Shown: positions 43,229-52,718, counted from the first letter of the stretch. The stretch is DNA of 64,000 nt from Cellulosilyticum sp. I15G10I2 (GCF_900095725.1 NZ_FMMP01000006.1:1-64000), one strand, 5' to 3'. Numbers and translations: made by a program. Notes: generated from the letters alone by a model not told the origin.

Positions 43229-45661
43229 ATGGTAGATACAAGGAGACATAAAAAAAGATATACACCCTATAAAAAGAAAAAATCTTATGCAACACTATGG
43301 ATACTGCTATTGCTGGGTGGTCTGTGGTATATACTCTCAGGAAAAGACATTATCCCAAATAATTTAAGTACCCCGCAGGTTAAACAAGCTCCCCAAAGTA
43401 TAGCAAAAGAGCCAACCTATAACAGTTTATGCATGCAGGCAAATATCGCCAAAATATTAGCCTATACATTAGTTGAGAATAAGATATTATATAATAATAT
43501 CATACAGGATGAAATATGGTATAACAAATATTATGATGCATTAGAAAGTGAGTTGAGTTTTAATTATTTAAAGAAAGAGAATGCTTTAAAATCTATTACA
43601 TATTCAGAGACGGCAGAACTTCTCGATGCCATATTAGGGGAAGGTTATGGTGTGAATATTGATGCAAGTACAACGCATTTAAATAAAAGTATTAGTTTAA
43701 ATAAATTTATAGAGATCTATACGAATGCACTTCAACATACTGGCAAAGGAATTACCCTTGAATATATGGACTTAGTTATTATTGCAACACCAGCTAATAA
43801 TCAAACGTTGGGTGCATGGAAAGTGGCTACAGATGTAGGTGAATATGGATTTGAAGGACTTATAATAGATCCTCTTAGAAATAACACCGTAAGGGCTATT
43901 GTAAGAAATAAGGAGATTCTTTGTATCACAGATATTATTAGTGATGAAAGTATCATTAAGCAGTGTTATATCTTAAAAGTAGAAGATGGCAGTGTAGAAA
44001 TACAAGTCAACAATATAAAAGCAGTTTTTGAAAATGAGGTACTTAATACCAGTGAAGAAGGAACAATATGCAATATAACAATCAAAGGTAATAAAGTTAT
44101 AAGTTACGAGGTACAACAGGAAAAAAATACAGATACACTACTTAAAGTAACCTCTGAATATATTGAACTCAAAAAGGCAGGCAGACTTACTTATGATTAT
44201 ATTAAAGTATATGACAAAAGGCAAGGGGGTGGGCTCAATACGCTAGAACAGCTGCCTTGTGGTATTGAAGTAGAATATATTTTTAAAGATGATAAAGTAA
44301 ACACAGTGCAAGTTATAAGTGATCAGATTGGTGAGAATATACGTACTGTTTTAGCAGCTCCTGGGCGGGAGGATTATAGGCATGAGAATGTACTTCTGGT
44401 AAGCGAAGAGGCATATGATATGGTTTATAATGGGAAAACAACTATACTTAATAAAGAACAAACATGGGATGCAGCAGCATTTGAATGGTCAAAGGATGCC
44501 TCTACTATTAGTTTTATTCCTAAAGCAGATACAACGATGAAGATTCTTTCATTAACAAAACAAGGCGTCAATCCTAAATATAAGGGTATAATAGAAATTA
44601 CTAAAGAGGATGGAGCGTTTAATATTGTGAATGAATTAGATATTGAAGATTATGTAGCGGCGGTCATTCCAAGTGAAATGCCAACAAGCTATGGACTAGA
44701 GGCCACAAAGGTTCAGGCTATAGCAGCAAGAACATATGCACTTGCCAGTAAGAAAACAAGTCGCTATGTGCGTTATGGTGCACATGTAGATGATACAACC
44801 AATACACAAGTTTATAATAATGTGCCGGCTAATGAGATCTCTTACCAAGCAGCTAAGGAAACTAAAGGAGAAGTACTCTTATCAAATGGCAGCAGCATAA
44901 GCAGTAAATTTTTTGCAACCTCTTGTGGCTACACTGCCAACTTTGGAGAAGTATGGGCCAGCGGCGCAACATTTCCGACAAACACCCCTATTTATTTAGT
45001 TTCGAGACAGCAATATGTGGGGGATAAACTCGTAAACAATATGACAGATGAAAAAGATGTTTATAAGTTTTTGACACTAAAACCTTCAGAAATTGATGCT
45101 TTTGATAAGGACTCTCCATGGTTTAGATGGCAGACTAAGTTTACGGGGAAGGAACTAGAAGCGCTTATTAATCCAGCTATTAGAAAGCTAAGTAAAAATT
45201 ATCCGAGTCTTGTTAAAGTACTTGCTGCAGATAAGACATGGGAAGCAAAAGAAATAGACTCTGTAGGAAATATTAAAGATTTAGAGGTTAATAAAAGAGG
45301 TCAAGGCGGAAATATTATGGAGCTTATCATTGTAGGGGACAAAGAGATCGTTAAAGTGTCTACAGAATATCTGATTCGCAGTTTATTTTCTACTACAGAT
45401 CAGCAAAGTCTTAATATCACAAGGGCAGATACTACAGAAGTCAAAGGCATGGCCCTTCTTCCTAGTGCCTTTTTTACAATGGATATTGCCTATACTAGCG
45501 ACAACTATATTAATAATATTACATTATATGGCGGAGGCTTTGGTCACGGCGTCGGTATGAGTCAAGATGGCGTCAAAGGTATGGCAACAAGAGGCTATAC
45601 TTATAGAGAGATTTTAAGACACTATTATCCACAAGTAGAAATTAAAAGTGAGGCCAATTAG
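43229..45661 (+). CDS. Large SpoIID/LytB-domain protein
   Basis: An 810-residue membrane-anchored protein. A basic N-terminus (RRHKKRYTPYKKKK) and one membrane segment (about residues 22-40) suggest an outside C-terminal part. Residues ~45-450 are a long region with mixed strands that I cannot assign. The SpoIID peptidoglycan-cleaving domain follows: YVAAVIPSEMPTSYGLEA carries the catalytic Glu, and FGHGVGMSQDGVKGMA the distal signature. SpoIID lytic transglycosylases are ~340 residues, so this is more than twice as long. ATG 43229 is chosen because ATG 43220 overlaps the GAGAGGA ribosome site. Confidence 0.88.
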   Translation: MVDTRRHKKRYTPYKKKKSYATLWILLLLGGLWYILSGKDIIPNNLSTPQVKQAPQSIAKEPTYNSLCMQANIAKILAYTLVENKILYNNIIQDEIWYNKYYDALESELSFNYLKKENALKSITYSETAELLDAILGEGYGVNIDASTTHLNKSISLNKFIEIYTNALQHTGKGITLEYMDLVIIATPANNQTLGAWKVATDVGEYGFEGLIIDPLRNNTVRAIVRNKEILCITDIISDESIIKQCYILKVEDGSVEIQVNNIKAVFENEVLNTSEEGTICNITIKGNKVISYEVQQEKNTDTLLKVTSEYIELKKAGRLTYDYIKVYDKRQGGGLNTLEQLPCGIEVEYIFKDDKVNTVQVISDQIGENIRTVLAAPGREDYRHENVLLVSEEAYDMVYNGKTTILNKEQTWDAAAFEWSKDASTISFIPKADTTMKILSLTKQGVNPKYKGIIEITKEDGAFNIVNELDIEDYVAAVIPSEMPTSYGLEATKVQAIAARTYALASKKTSRYVRYGAHVDDTTNTQVYNNVPANEISYQAAKETKGEVLLSNGSSISSKFFATSCGYTANFGEVWASGATFPTNTPIYLVSRQQYVGDKLVNNMTDEKDVYKFLTLKPSEIDAFDKDSPWFRWQTKFTGKELEALINPAIRKLSKNYPSLVKVLAADKTWEAKEIDSVGNIKDLEVNKRGQGGNIMELIIVGDKEIVKVSTEYLIRSLFSTTDQQSLNITRADTTEVKGMALLPSAFFTMDIAYTSDNYINNITLYGGGFGHGVGMSQDGVKGMATRGYTYREILRHYYPQVEIKSEAN

Positions 45662-45662
45662 T

Positions 45663-45740
45663 TTTATTACCATAAAATAAAGTCTTTCCCCACATCCAAA
45701 AAAACAAAATAAAGTCATTCTCTGGATGCTCTTTGAGCGG
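45663..45740 (+). repeat. 78-bp direct repeat, left copy, cut by IS21
   Basis: Seventy-eight bases from tttattaccataaa to ctttgagcgg are identical to 48559-48636. This copy stops exactly at the first base of the IS21-family element, so the element appears to have interrupted it. Confidence 0.9.
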
Positions 45741-45805
45741 TGTCAATAACGTTATAATTTTGTAGGAAAATAACGTTCAAATTATGCTGCTAAATGACGT
45801 AAAAG

Positions 45806-46600
45806 TTAAGCCTGCTTATCAAATAAAGTATTAACTATTTGTTGCTTTTGTTTCATTACCTCCTTTCTTTCTTTAAGACGATAACTTTCTCCTTTGATAC
45901 TTACAACTTGACAGTGGTGTAGTATGCGATCAAGAATTGCCGATGCTATAGTTATGTCTGAAAACACTTCATTCCAAGCAGAGAAAGCCTTGTTAGATGT
46001 TAAAATTGTGGTGTTTTTTTCGTATCTTTTTGCTATAAGCTGAAAAAACAGATTTGCGCCCTGTATATCCATGGGCAAGTAGCCTATTTCATCAATAATC
46101 AGAACCTTATACTTAGCAAAAGTTTTTAGTCTCTCTTGAAGCCTATTTTCAAAATGGGCTTTATTAAGTTGAGCGATGAGTTGATGACAATTAATATAAT
46201 AAGTGGAATATCTATTTTGTGCAGCTATCATGCCTAAGGCAACTGCTAAATGTGTTTTCCCAACACCTGGAGTGCCTAAAAATACAACATTTTCTTTATT
46301 TTCTACAAATCTCATCGTAGCTAATTCTAGTATTTGATTTTTATCAATACTTGGTTGAAATGAAAAATCAAATTGATCCAGTGTTTTTTTAAACGGAAAT
46401 CCTGACATTTGAATTTGACTCTCTACTGCACGTTTCTTTTTTGTCCCAGCTTCTTGCATTAAAATATGATCAAGTACATCTACGATATTGGTTTTGTTAT
46501 GGATTGCCTGTTCCAAATAATTATCTATAATAGTTAACGTGTTTTTCATATTTAATGCCTGAAGGTTAGTCTTGATTCGTTCATAAGTTATTTCACTCAC
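45806..46600 (-). CDS. istB: IS21 helper ATPase IstB
   Basis: A 264-residue AAA+ ATPase that helps the IstA transposase choose and bend its target. Walker A is GTPGVGKTHLAVALG (residues ~106-120) and Walker B is VLIIDEIGYLP. The start is GTG at 46600, directly after the istA stop, behind GGTGGTGAT in the istA 3' end. Length is normal for IstB. Confidence 0.95.
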   Translation of the reverse strand: MSEITYERIKTNLQALNMKNTLTIIDNYLEQAIHNKTNIVDVLDHILMQEAGTKKKRAVESQIQMSGFPFKKTLDQFDFSFQPSIDKNQILELATMRFVENKENVVFLGTPGVGKTHLAVALGMIAAQNRYSTYYINCHQLIAQLNKAHFENRLQERLKTFAKYKVLIIDEIGYLPMDIQGANLFFQLIAKRYEKNTTILTSNKAFSAWNEVFSDITIASAILDRILHHCQVVSIKGESYRLKERKEVMKQKQQIVNTLFDKQA

Positions 46601-47830
46601 TTAAAAATCACCACCAATTCCCACATCATAAACGCTTAGATCTGGCTTTGCTACAGTAAAATCTATTATTTTCCCTTTATTAAATAAAGTATTCTCGGTA
46701 TCAAAACTTTGTTTAACAAGCATAGGTTTATAATGGTCTTTATTGACTAACATCTCTTTTTTATTATAAGATAATTTGTGTAGAGCTATTTGTTTTCCCT
46801 CGAAATATGCAGCTAACATATTATCGAGTACAATGACTGCAACATCCTTGCCTACGTATTCTGCTGGAACGGAATATTTATTTTGGGCATAGCTGATGAA
46901 GCAGTCTTTTTCTACTCTTCTTAAATTAATTTTATCAATTATGTATTCCCTTTTCAGAGGGGAGAGGCGCTCTTTTAAGAGTCTGTCACAAGGTCTTTCG
47001 TTAGTTGTACTATGTACTTTGGCATTTACTTTATTACACCATGAGACAGCTTGTGCATTTAAGTCTTCTAGCGAACTATATTTAATACCAATCATAAAAT
47101 TGCTTCTAACGAATGATACCGTCCGCTCTACTTTCCCTTTAGTTTGTCCCCTATATGGTCTGCATAATATAGGTTTATAACCGTAGAAGCCTGCAAAATC
47201 TTCAAACTGTTTATTGAGCTGGCTTTCTGATTGTTTTAGTACTCTTTTAACAACAACTTGCTTCATATTATCATATAATATTTCTTCCGGATAACCACCC
47301 ATATATCGGAAAGCATTAATGTGACAACGTATTAAAGTATTTGTGCTCATATCAGTTACAAACTCAATATAGCGTATTCTGGAATATCCCAAGATCATTA
47401 GGAAACAATAAAGCTTCTTTTGCTGACCATCTTGTTCTACAGTATAGTTTTCAAAAAATCCCCAGTCAACTTGTGCTTGAAGCCCAGGCATTGTTTCAAA
47501 GCGAACAGTGGCCTTTTCATTTAGATCAGACTTTCTAGTAGCAACATATTGTCGGACAATGGTGTATTTGCAATCGCATCCTTGCTCAATAAGTTTTTCA
47601 TGAATTCTTACTGCACTATAAGGAGCTTCTTCTAGCCACATATCTATCTGATATTTATAAGGATCTAATTTCGAACTTTTCGGTTCACATAGCTGATATA
47701 CAGGTTTTCTATCTGAATTAGCATATTTTTTAGCTGTTCTAGGATCGATATGATACTTTTTTGCAATTTCTTTATAGCTTAGTCCCTTTTGACGATCACT
47801 TCTAATTTCCATCCATATACTTCCTTTCAT
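46601..47830 (-). CDS. istA: IS21 transposase IstA
   Basis: A ~409-residue DDE transposase. An N-terminal HTH (GLSYKEIAKKYHIDPRTAKKY) is followed by an integrase core with the acidic triad in QAQVDWGFFE, ILYDNMKQVV and GKVERTVSFV, then a C-terminal beta domain. A longer frame starts at 47863, but GGAG before ATG 47830 favours the shorter start. It joins istB without a gap. Confidence 0.94.
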   Translation of the reverse strand: MKGSIWMEIRSDRQKGLSYKEIAKKYHIDPRTAKKYANSDRKPVYQLCEPKSSKLDPYKYQIDMWLEEAPYSAVRIHEKLIEQGCDCKYTIVRQYVATRKSDLNEKATVRFETMPGLQAQVDWGFFENYTVEQDGQQKKLYCFLMILGYSRIRYIEFVTDMSTNTLIRCHINAFRYMGGYPEEILYDNMKQVVVKRVLKQSESQLNKQFEDFAGFYGYKPILCRPYRGQTKGKVERTVSFVRSNFMIGIKYSSLEDLNAQAVSWCNKVNAKVHSTTNERPCDRLLKERLSPLKREYIIDKINLRRVEKDCFISYAQNKYSVPAEYVGKDVAVIVLDNMLAAYFEGKQIALHKLSYNKKEMLVNKDHYKPMLVKQSFDTENTLFNKGKIIDFTVAKPDLSVYDVGIGGDF

Positions 47831-47955
47831 GTTGGTCACTCTCCTTTCTAAAGAGTGTACCATTTATGAGATTGCAATCATCATAAAAACACATTTTTTA
47901 ACCGTTATTTAATTACATTTTATCACCGTCATTAACAGTTGTTGATATAGGAAAT

Positions 47956-48462
47956 ATGGTTAATAATCGTGACTATTATTATTTCAATCAAACAAGTACT
48001 TATGGTATGGATTTTCAAGGAATAATAGATGAACAATATCTAATATATAGTGCTCTTTTTAGAGTATATTCTTGTTATGATAAGATAAGTAAAATTTTAT
48101 TGGAAGAGAGAGTAGTTTTAAATCTTGAGAATGTAAAGTATTTTGAAGACTTAAGAAGTGTAAAAGGAACTAATAAGTTACTGTTAAGAATACAAGATAT
48201 AATAAAAAATGATAAAGACTATAGAATGTTGTATATATATAGAAATGATATATATCACAATTTAAGAATGGGATGCTTAAATGGCAAAGAGGGAACTGAT
48301 TATTATAATGCCGTACTCCTTCAAGTGATTTTTAAAAATATTAAAATAATACAAGGGATTTTACAAGAAATCATTACATCCAAATCAATTAAAATTGGGA
48401 GAAATGATATATGTTTCTGTGGAAGTAAAAAAAAGTATAAATTATGCTGTGGCAAATCGTAG
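47956..48462 (+). CDS. HEPN-like/SEC-C protein, 5' end apparently removed by IS21
   Basis: A 168-residue frame opening 18 bases after the right end of the IS. It stays open backwards into the element, and only a weak ribosome site (aggaaat) precedes the ATG, so the original start is probably lost. The helical body contains RNDIYH near residue 97, matching the R-(N/D/H)-xxx-H RNase motif of HEPN domains. The last ~17 residues are a SEC-C zinc motif (DICFCGSKKKYKLCC). HEPN proteins are often RNases in defence or stress systems. Activity of this remnant is uncertain. Confidence 0.6.
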   Translation: MVNNRDYYYFNQTSTYGMDFQGIIDEQYLIYSALFRVYSCYDKISKILLEERVVLNLENVKYFEDLRSVKGTNKLLLRIQDIIKNDKDYRMLYIYRNDIYHNLRMGCLNGKEGTDYYNAVLLQVIFKNIKIIQGILQEIITSKSIKIGRNDICFCGSKKKYKLCCGKS

Positions 48463-48558
48463 TAATACAAAATCAAATTAGTATTTATATAGTATGTTTA
48501 CAAGGAATTTGTAATCACTTATTAAAACGTCCATTAGGACTACTGAGCATAGCGAAGT

Positions 48559-48636
48559 ATTTATTACCATAAAATAAAGTCTTTCCCCACATCCAAAAAA
48601 ACAAAATAAAGTCATTCTCTGGATGCTCTTTGAGCG
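48559..48636 (+). repeat. 78-bp direct repeat, right copy
   Basis: Identical to 45663-45740. Inside it, ATAAAGTC occurs twice and CATCC/GGATG can pair. Here it continues into agactactcagtag, so this is the uninterrupted version. Confidence 0.9.
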
Positions 48637-49290
48637 GAGACTACTCAGTAGCTTTCTTTCAGAAAGAGTATGAAGGATATATGCTCGGTGAGCATAGTGG
48701 AATGAGTTTTTGAGGAAAAGGGCTTTTCTAATAAAAAGAGAAGTTATAGCAGCTTTTGAAATGAATAGGGCAGACTTTTAATAATGAAAACATCTATTTT
48801 AGTTCTTCTAAATAGGTGTTTTTTCTTTAATACTGAGATTGCCCAGTAGTTTTTCTCAAGAAAAAGGTTTATAGGGGATATGCTCCTTGAGTATAGTAAA
48901 ATAAGTTTTTAAGGAATAATCACTTTAGCAGAAATGGCGGAGCCTATCAGTTTTCCTTGCGGAAAAGCTTTATAAGTGAAATGAGTTTTTGAAATCAAGT
49001 CACTTCAATACTTAAAGACATTTTGCGTTAGCAAAACTGGCAGAGCCTACCACTTTAAATTCTGTAAACCTTTGCGGAGCAAACTTCTCATAACCTGAGA
49101 ACATAAAAACTTTTGCGAAGCAAACTGTCCTCCTCTGACTGCAATTAAAGTCGGTAAATGAGAGGGCTGAAAAAGTAAATGACTTGCAGCCAGAGTAGGA
49201 CTTTATTTGTTTTTTGGAACAGTTAGGGGATGGTTTTTTGGGGTTTGGGTGGGTGTTGAGGGAAAGGGTTTGTTTTATGGGTACATAGTT
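48637..49290. repeat. Cluster of diverged repeats with an inverted copy of the 78-bp unit
   Basis: Two ~80-base segments match loosely: 48637-48717 and 48836-48917, both running from a cagtag box through atatgct...gagcatag to gagtttttgaggaa. Shorter echoes follow at 48936-48995 (gcggagcctatcag) and 49038-49110. The minus strand of about 49165-49290 resembles the 78-bp unit, so the block is bounded by inverted copies. Small hairpins occur (ttttccttgcggaaaa, 48951-48966). A 95-codon antisense frame here is repeat-derived. Confidence 0.6.
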
Positions 49291-49427
49291 ATTCACCAAT
49301 AAAAAATCCCTCTGATCAATGATGTGATTAGAGGAATTTTTTATTGGCTAAATAGAAATTTTATAAACGCATTGATCTGATAAAAGGCTAAATAAAACAG
49401 AAAAGTTTTCTCTAGTGGCACCCTGTA

Positions 49428-51845
49428 TTATAAGATAAGCGGATTGCTAAGCAGGAGATCAAGCGCTTGTAAATCAAATACACCATAGCCAGAACTAGGG
49501 TTAGGATACTCAATGCCTTCAAATTGCTTAACTGTACCGAGTACAAGGGTGTCCATTACCATAGTATTTGGAAGAGGAGATACTTGTTCCTTAATGCATC
49601 TGTTATACATAGCAGCCACAACGCCTAGCATAATACCTGCCGCTGGCAAAGTCCCTGTTACATTCACCCATTCCCCTATCTGACAAGGTGCGGTGATATT
49701 AGCTGCATGGGTGACAAAATTAGGTTCGACTCTATTATCCCAGCTATAGCCTCGGCCAGAACTTCTTAGAACGACCATGTTATCTGCGTCATAGCCCCCT
49801 ACAGTTATGAGGTTCCTAATATTTCCTAAAGAGCCTATTGTTATTAGAGGGCTGCTAGGAGTAAGTGTCACATACTTATTAAGTTCTTGCTGTGAGATCC
49901 ATAAGTCTATCTGACTAGAGGTTTCAGTAGTTAATGTAAGCTCGATTCGCCATATGCCAACGTGAGGATTATCTATTCTAAATAGCAGCCTTATGGCACC
50001 GTTTAGGGGACTGAGGTTGTAGCCATTAGAATAAATTACTGAATCCTTTGACCTGGTAACACCTCTTATTTTTAAGTCAATAGCTTCGCCACCTACTTCT
50101 GGAGGTGGATAGAGCAAAGCTGAAACGACTGTAGAAAATCTTTGATAGGCAATACCAATTATATTTTGATTTTCTCGGATGACTCGTAGTTCAATGGTAC
50201 TAAAGCTGGGTTGTGTGCCTTCGGCACCATAATGATGCATCTTATCTGCTTCTTCTCCTGTTGGGACTATAATCGTAACCCCTTCTTTTGTGGCTAAAAT
50301 GCCTAATGTTTCTGATAATACTAGAGAGCCATCATGGGAATCAATGTTGGTGTTAAAGGGAATACATAAAACAAGAGGTTTTTTTTTGATAGATGCAAAG
50401 TTAATAAGCTTAGTGATTCCAACTAAAATATCTGCCATCGTAACAGCTTCTTTAGCAGGTGTTCCTCCATATATTTTTTGATATGTTTCAGGCGCAGTAT
50501 TAATCGTAGCGACTACAAACTCTGCTTCAGTGGCAATCCCCCTATAGTCTGGCATATAACTTTCACCACCTGCAATCCCCAAAATCATTGTAGAGATACT
50601 GTCAGCATCTGGGAGTTTTATAAATTGATCTGGGGTAGGACTCGCTAATGCTTCATCAATTTGTTCAGTAAAATGATACATGCCTTCATCTGAATTTATC
50701 TGTTCCCAAATACAAGCGATTCTACTTTTGCCATCTTGCATGCGAAATACAGAATTGGTATAGTCAATAGGATCTGCTGAAATCACTCCTATGTATATCC
50801 CTTCTCCTTTATATTTAGGAGACACTGATGTAAGATGATAGGAAAAATTATCATTGATAACATCCTTATGACAGAACTGATGGCTCAAAACAGGGTTGTA
50901 GTATGGATGGGCAACATCTGATCGGAGGACTTCACTAAGTGCATCAAATTGCCTTCTGCTAGCATATAACACGCCATAATTACCTATTAATGAGATATAT
51001 TTAAGACCTAATGAACGATAATATGAAGGATCTCTAAAACTCATAATGCTAAGCGGGACATAAATCTCTTGATCGAGAGGGATAGACTGATAAAAAACAT
51101 TATTTGCATATAATGAATTAGGTTGTCTAGGGTTTTCATCGGTATGTTCAGGTTCATTCAGGGGTGGTGAAGCATGTAGGAATGGTATTACTTTTTTTAT
51201 GGCATCATTTATAGATGATTGCAGATAAAGGGTTTTATCTGAATAAAACTCAAAGGCTTGTTCGCATAGTGCATAGTGTCTATAAGCATTCGTATGATCT
51301 GCTTTAGCAATAAATACGCCATTTAAGTTATCTATATAACTACTAATAATTTTATAGGTTAAAGTTCTATAACGAAATACTTCCTGTGGAACAAAAATGT
51401 TAGCATAAATGATAGTAGGCTTATGTACATAACTAAGAAAACTCATAAAATAACGTATACACTTTATATACTCAGAAGCCTCTATTTTATCATCACGAGA
51501 ATAGCAGTGTATCCATTGATATTCATTGAATGCTATAGAGTTGTTAGACTTTTCTAAGGTATGTGTTAACATATTATAGCGGGCATCTATCCGGTTATCT
51601 TCATTTTTTGAACCTATTGTGATTAAAAAAAAATTATGACTTAGAATTGTCTGATCCAAGCATTCCATTTGACATAATTCAATCGTAAAATTAGCTTCAA
51701 TATACTGTAAAATTTTGCTCAACCCTATTAGGTCATTCTTTTTAATATTTATAATTTTATACTTTGGACTAAGGTAATCCAAATCTTTTATGATTTGTAC
51801 TAAGTAGTTATCTATTTTTTCATCATTCTGAACAATAATTTTCAT
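49428..51845 (-). CDS. Subtilase-fold protein lacking catalytic residues (Csp-like pseudoprotease)
   Basis: An 805-residue protein whose residues ~345-800 follow the clostridial Csp/S8 subtilase pattern, but each catalytic site is changed. GVISADPIDY (353-362) stands where GIIDTGIDY belongs, with Ser at the Asp site. SISTMILGIAGG (416-427) replaces GHGTHVAGIAGG. PTGEEA (528-533) replaces the oxyanion AAGNEG. VTGTLPAAG (729-737) has Leu for the Ser of GTSMA. The first ~340 residues are an unassigned extension. CspA and CspC of Clostridioides difficile are similar dead proteases in germinant signalling; a like role is inference. Confidence 0.8.
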   Translation of the reverse strand: MKIIVQNDEKIDNYLVQIIKDLDYLSPKYKIINIKKNDLIGLSKILQYIEANFTIELCQMECLDQTILSHNFFLITIGSKNEDNRIDARYNMLTHTLEKSNNSIAFNEYQWIHCYSRDDKIEASEYIKCIRYFMSFLSYVHKPTIIYANIFVPQEVFRYRTLTYKIISSYIDNLNGVFIAKADHTNAYRHYALCEQAFEFYSDKTLYLQSSINDAIKKVIPFLHASPPLNEPEHTDENPRQPNSLYANNVFYQSIPLDQEIYVPLSIMSFRDPSYYRSLGLKYISLIGNYGVLYASRRQFDALSEVLRSDVAHPYYNPVLSHQFCHKDVINDNFSYHLTSVSPKYKGEGIYIGVISADPIDYTNSVFRMQDGKSRIACIWEQINSDEGMYHFTEQIDEALASPTPDQFIKLPDADSISTMILGIAGGESYMPDYRGIATEAEFVVATINTAPETYQKIYGGTPAKEAVTMADILVGITKLINFASIKKKPLVLCIPFNTNIDSHDGSLVLSETLGILATKEGVTIIVPTGEEADKMHHYGAEGTQPSFSTIELRVIRENQNIIGIAYQRFSTVVSALLYPPPEVGGEAIDLKIRGVTRSKDSVIYSNGYNLSPLNGAIRLLFRIDNPHVGIWRIELTLTTETSSQIDLWISQQELNKYVTLTPSSPLITIGSLGNIRNLITVGGYDADNMVVLRSSGRGYSWDNRVEPNFVTHAANITAPCQIGEWVNVTGTLPAAGIMLGVVAAMYNRCIKEQVSPLPNTMVMDTLVLGTVKQFEGIEYPNPSSGYGVFDLQALDLLLSNPLIL

Positions 51846-51984
51846 TATACACTTCCTTTTACAAGCGATAGGATCACTATACTCTGCATAACATTATATT
51901 ATATTCAGAACGTTATATAGCTATTACTGAGTTACCAAAATCCATTCTTGTAGATACTAAATTTATGTATCACCATCATACCGG

Positions 51985-52362
51985 CTAGACTGCTAACTTT
52001 TTTGCTTTTTCATAGAACCACTCATCACCATAGTCATGGCCGATAGTGATGGTTGCGAGAATACATCCAATAAGATTATTACTCATTCCTTTACAGCCAT
52101 TAAATAAATGAGCTGTTTCTTTAACAAATAGCCAAAGAAGAGAGTGTATACTTTCTTTTAGTGAAATGAATATAACACTCTTTTTTTCAGCGTAGAGCTG
52201 TAATGATCGAACATCATTAGAACATCCAAATGCACCACGATATTCCTCTTGGACAAATAGAACTTCCCAGTCAACTTCAGAAATCTCACAAGAACTAATA
52301 AGTTTATTCGTTTGTGTTTTTAATAAAATCTCAAAATTCTTATCCATAAATGTCACGCGCAT
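51985..52362 (-). CDS. Hypothetical protein (125 aa)
   Basis: A 125-residue soluble protein with AGAGGAG before the ATG. The C-terminal half has a helix LLWLFVKETAHLFNGCKGM and a segment TITIGHDYGDEWFYEKAKKL. No catalytic motif or family is recognised. It lies between the pseudoprotease and hcp on the minus strand and may be transcribed with the former. Confidence 0.6.
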   Translation of the reverse strand: MRVTFMDKNFEILLKTQTNKLISSCEISEVDWEVLFVQEEYRGAFGCSNDVRSLQLYAEKKSVIFISLKESIHSLLWLFVKETAHLFNGCKGMSNNLIGCILATITIGHDYGDEWFYEKAKKLAV

Positions 52363-52599
52363 AATATAATCTCCTCTTATATATCTTTATTATCCTATGG
52401 TTATTCCTAAATTAAACCATTGCAGATGGATAGTAAATTATTTATTCATAGGTTTAATTCGTATTTATCACTTATAAACTGACATATTTTTTTCTTTTGA
52501 AAAAAGTTTAATTATTCATTTTATTTTGTAAAGTATAAAATATCCGCATATTTAATAAGCATAAAAACTTTAAAAAATGTAACAGTGGGTACTGAATTG

Positions 52600-52687
52600 A
52601 TCCATGTTTTTTAGTAACATGGATTAGTAATTAGCAGACTGGTATAAGCCAATGAATTTGAAAGCAGCCAATAAATATGCTTATATA
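52600..52687 (+). promoter_or_regulatory. Palindrome and probable promoter upstream of hcp
   Basis: ATCCATGTT (52600-52608) and AACATGGAT (52616-52624) form a perfect 9-bp inverted repeat with a 7-base gap, a likely regulator site or hairpin. TTGAAA (52658-52663), 18 bases and TATATA (52682-52687) are a possible promoter. The rest of the 356-base gap upstream of hcp shows nothing else clear. Confidence 0.4.
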
Positions 52688-52718
52688 AAATATTTTAAAT
52701 AAAAAGGAGAAATGAATA

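Larger units (their letters stand above)
45741..47937 (-). mobile_element. IS21-family insertion sequence
   Basis: A 2197-bp element with istA and istB on the minus strand. The ends begin TGTCAATAACG and, inverted, TGTTAATGACG. Over 46 bases the ends agree at about 29 positions, including a second block ATAACGnT at offset 30, the repeated binding-site layout of IS21 ends. No target duplication is seen: agcgg on the left, gttgt on the right. The transposase genes look intact. Confidence 0.88.

Noticed and set aside
45663-48636. Possible composite transposon using the 78-bp repeats as ends
   Set aside because: The repeats are direct, not inverted, and the left copy is cut exactly by the IS21 end, which points to insertion and deletion instead.
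49012-49299. 95-codon minus-strand frame in the repeat cluster
   Set aside because: It consists wholly of diverged repeat sequence, lacks an RBS and has no recognisable domain.
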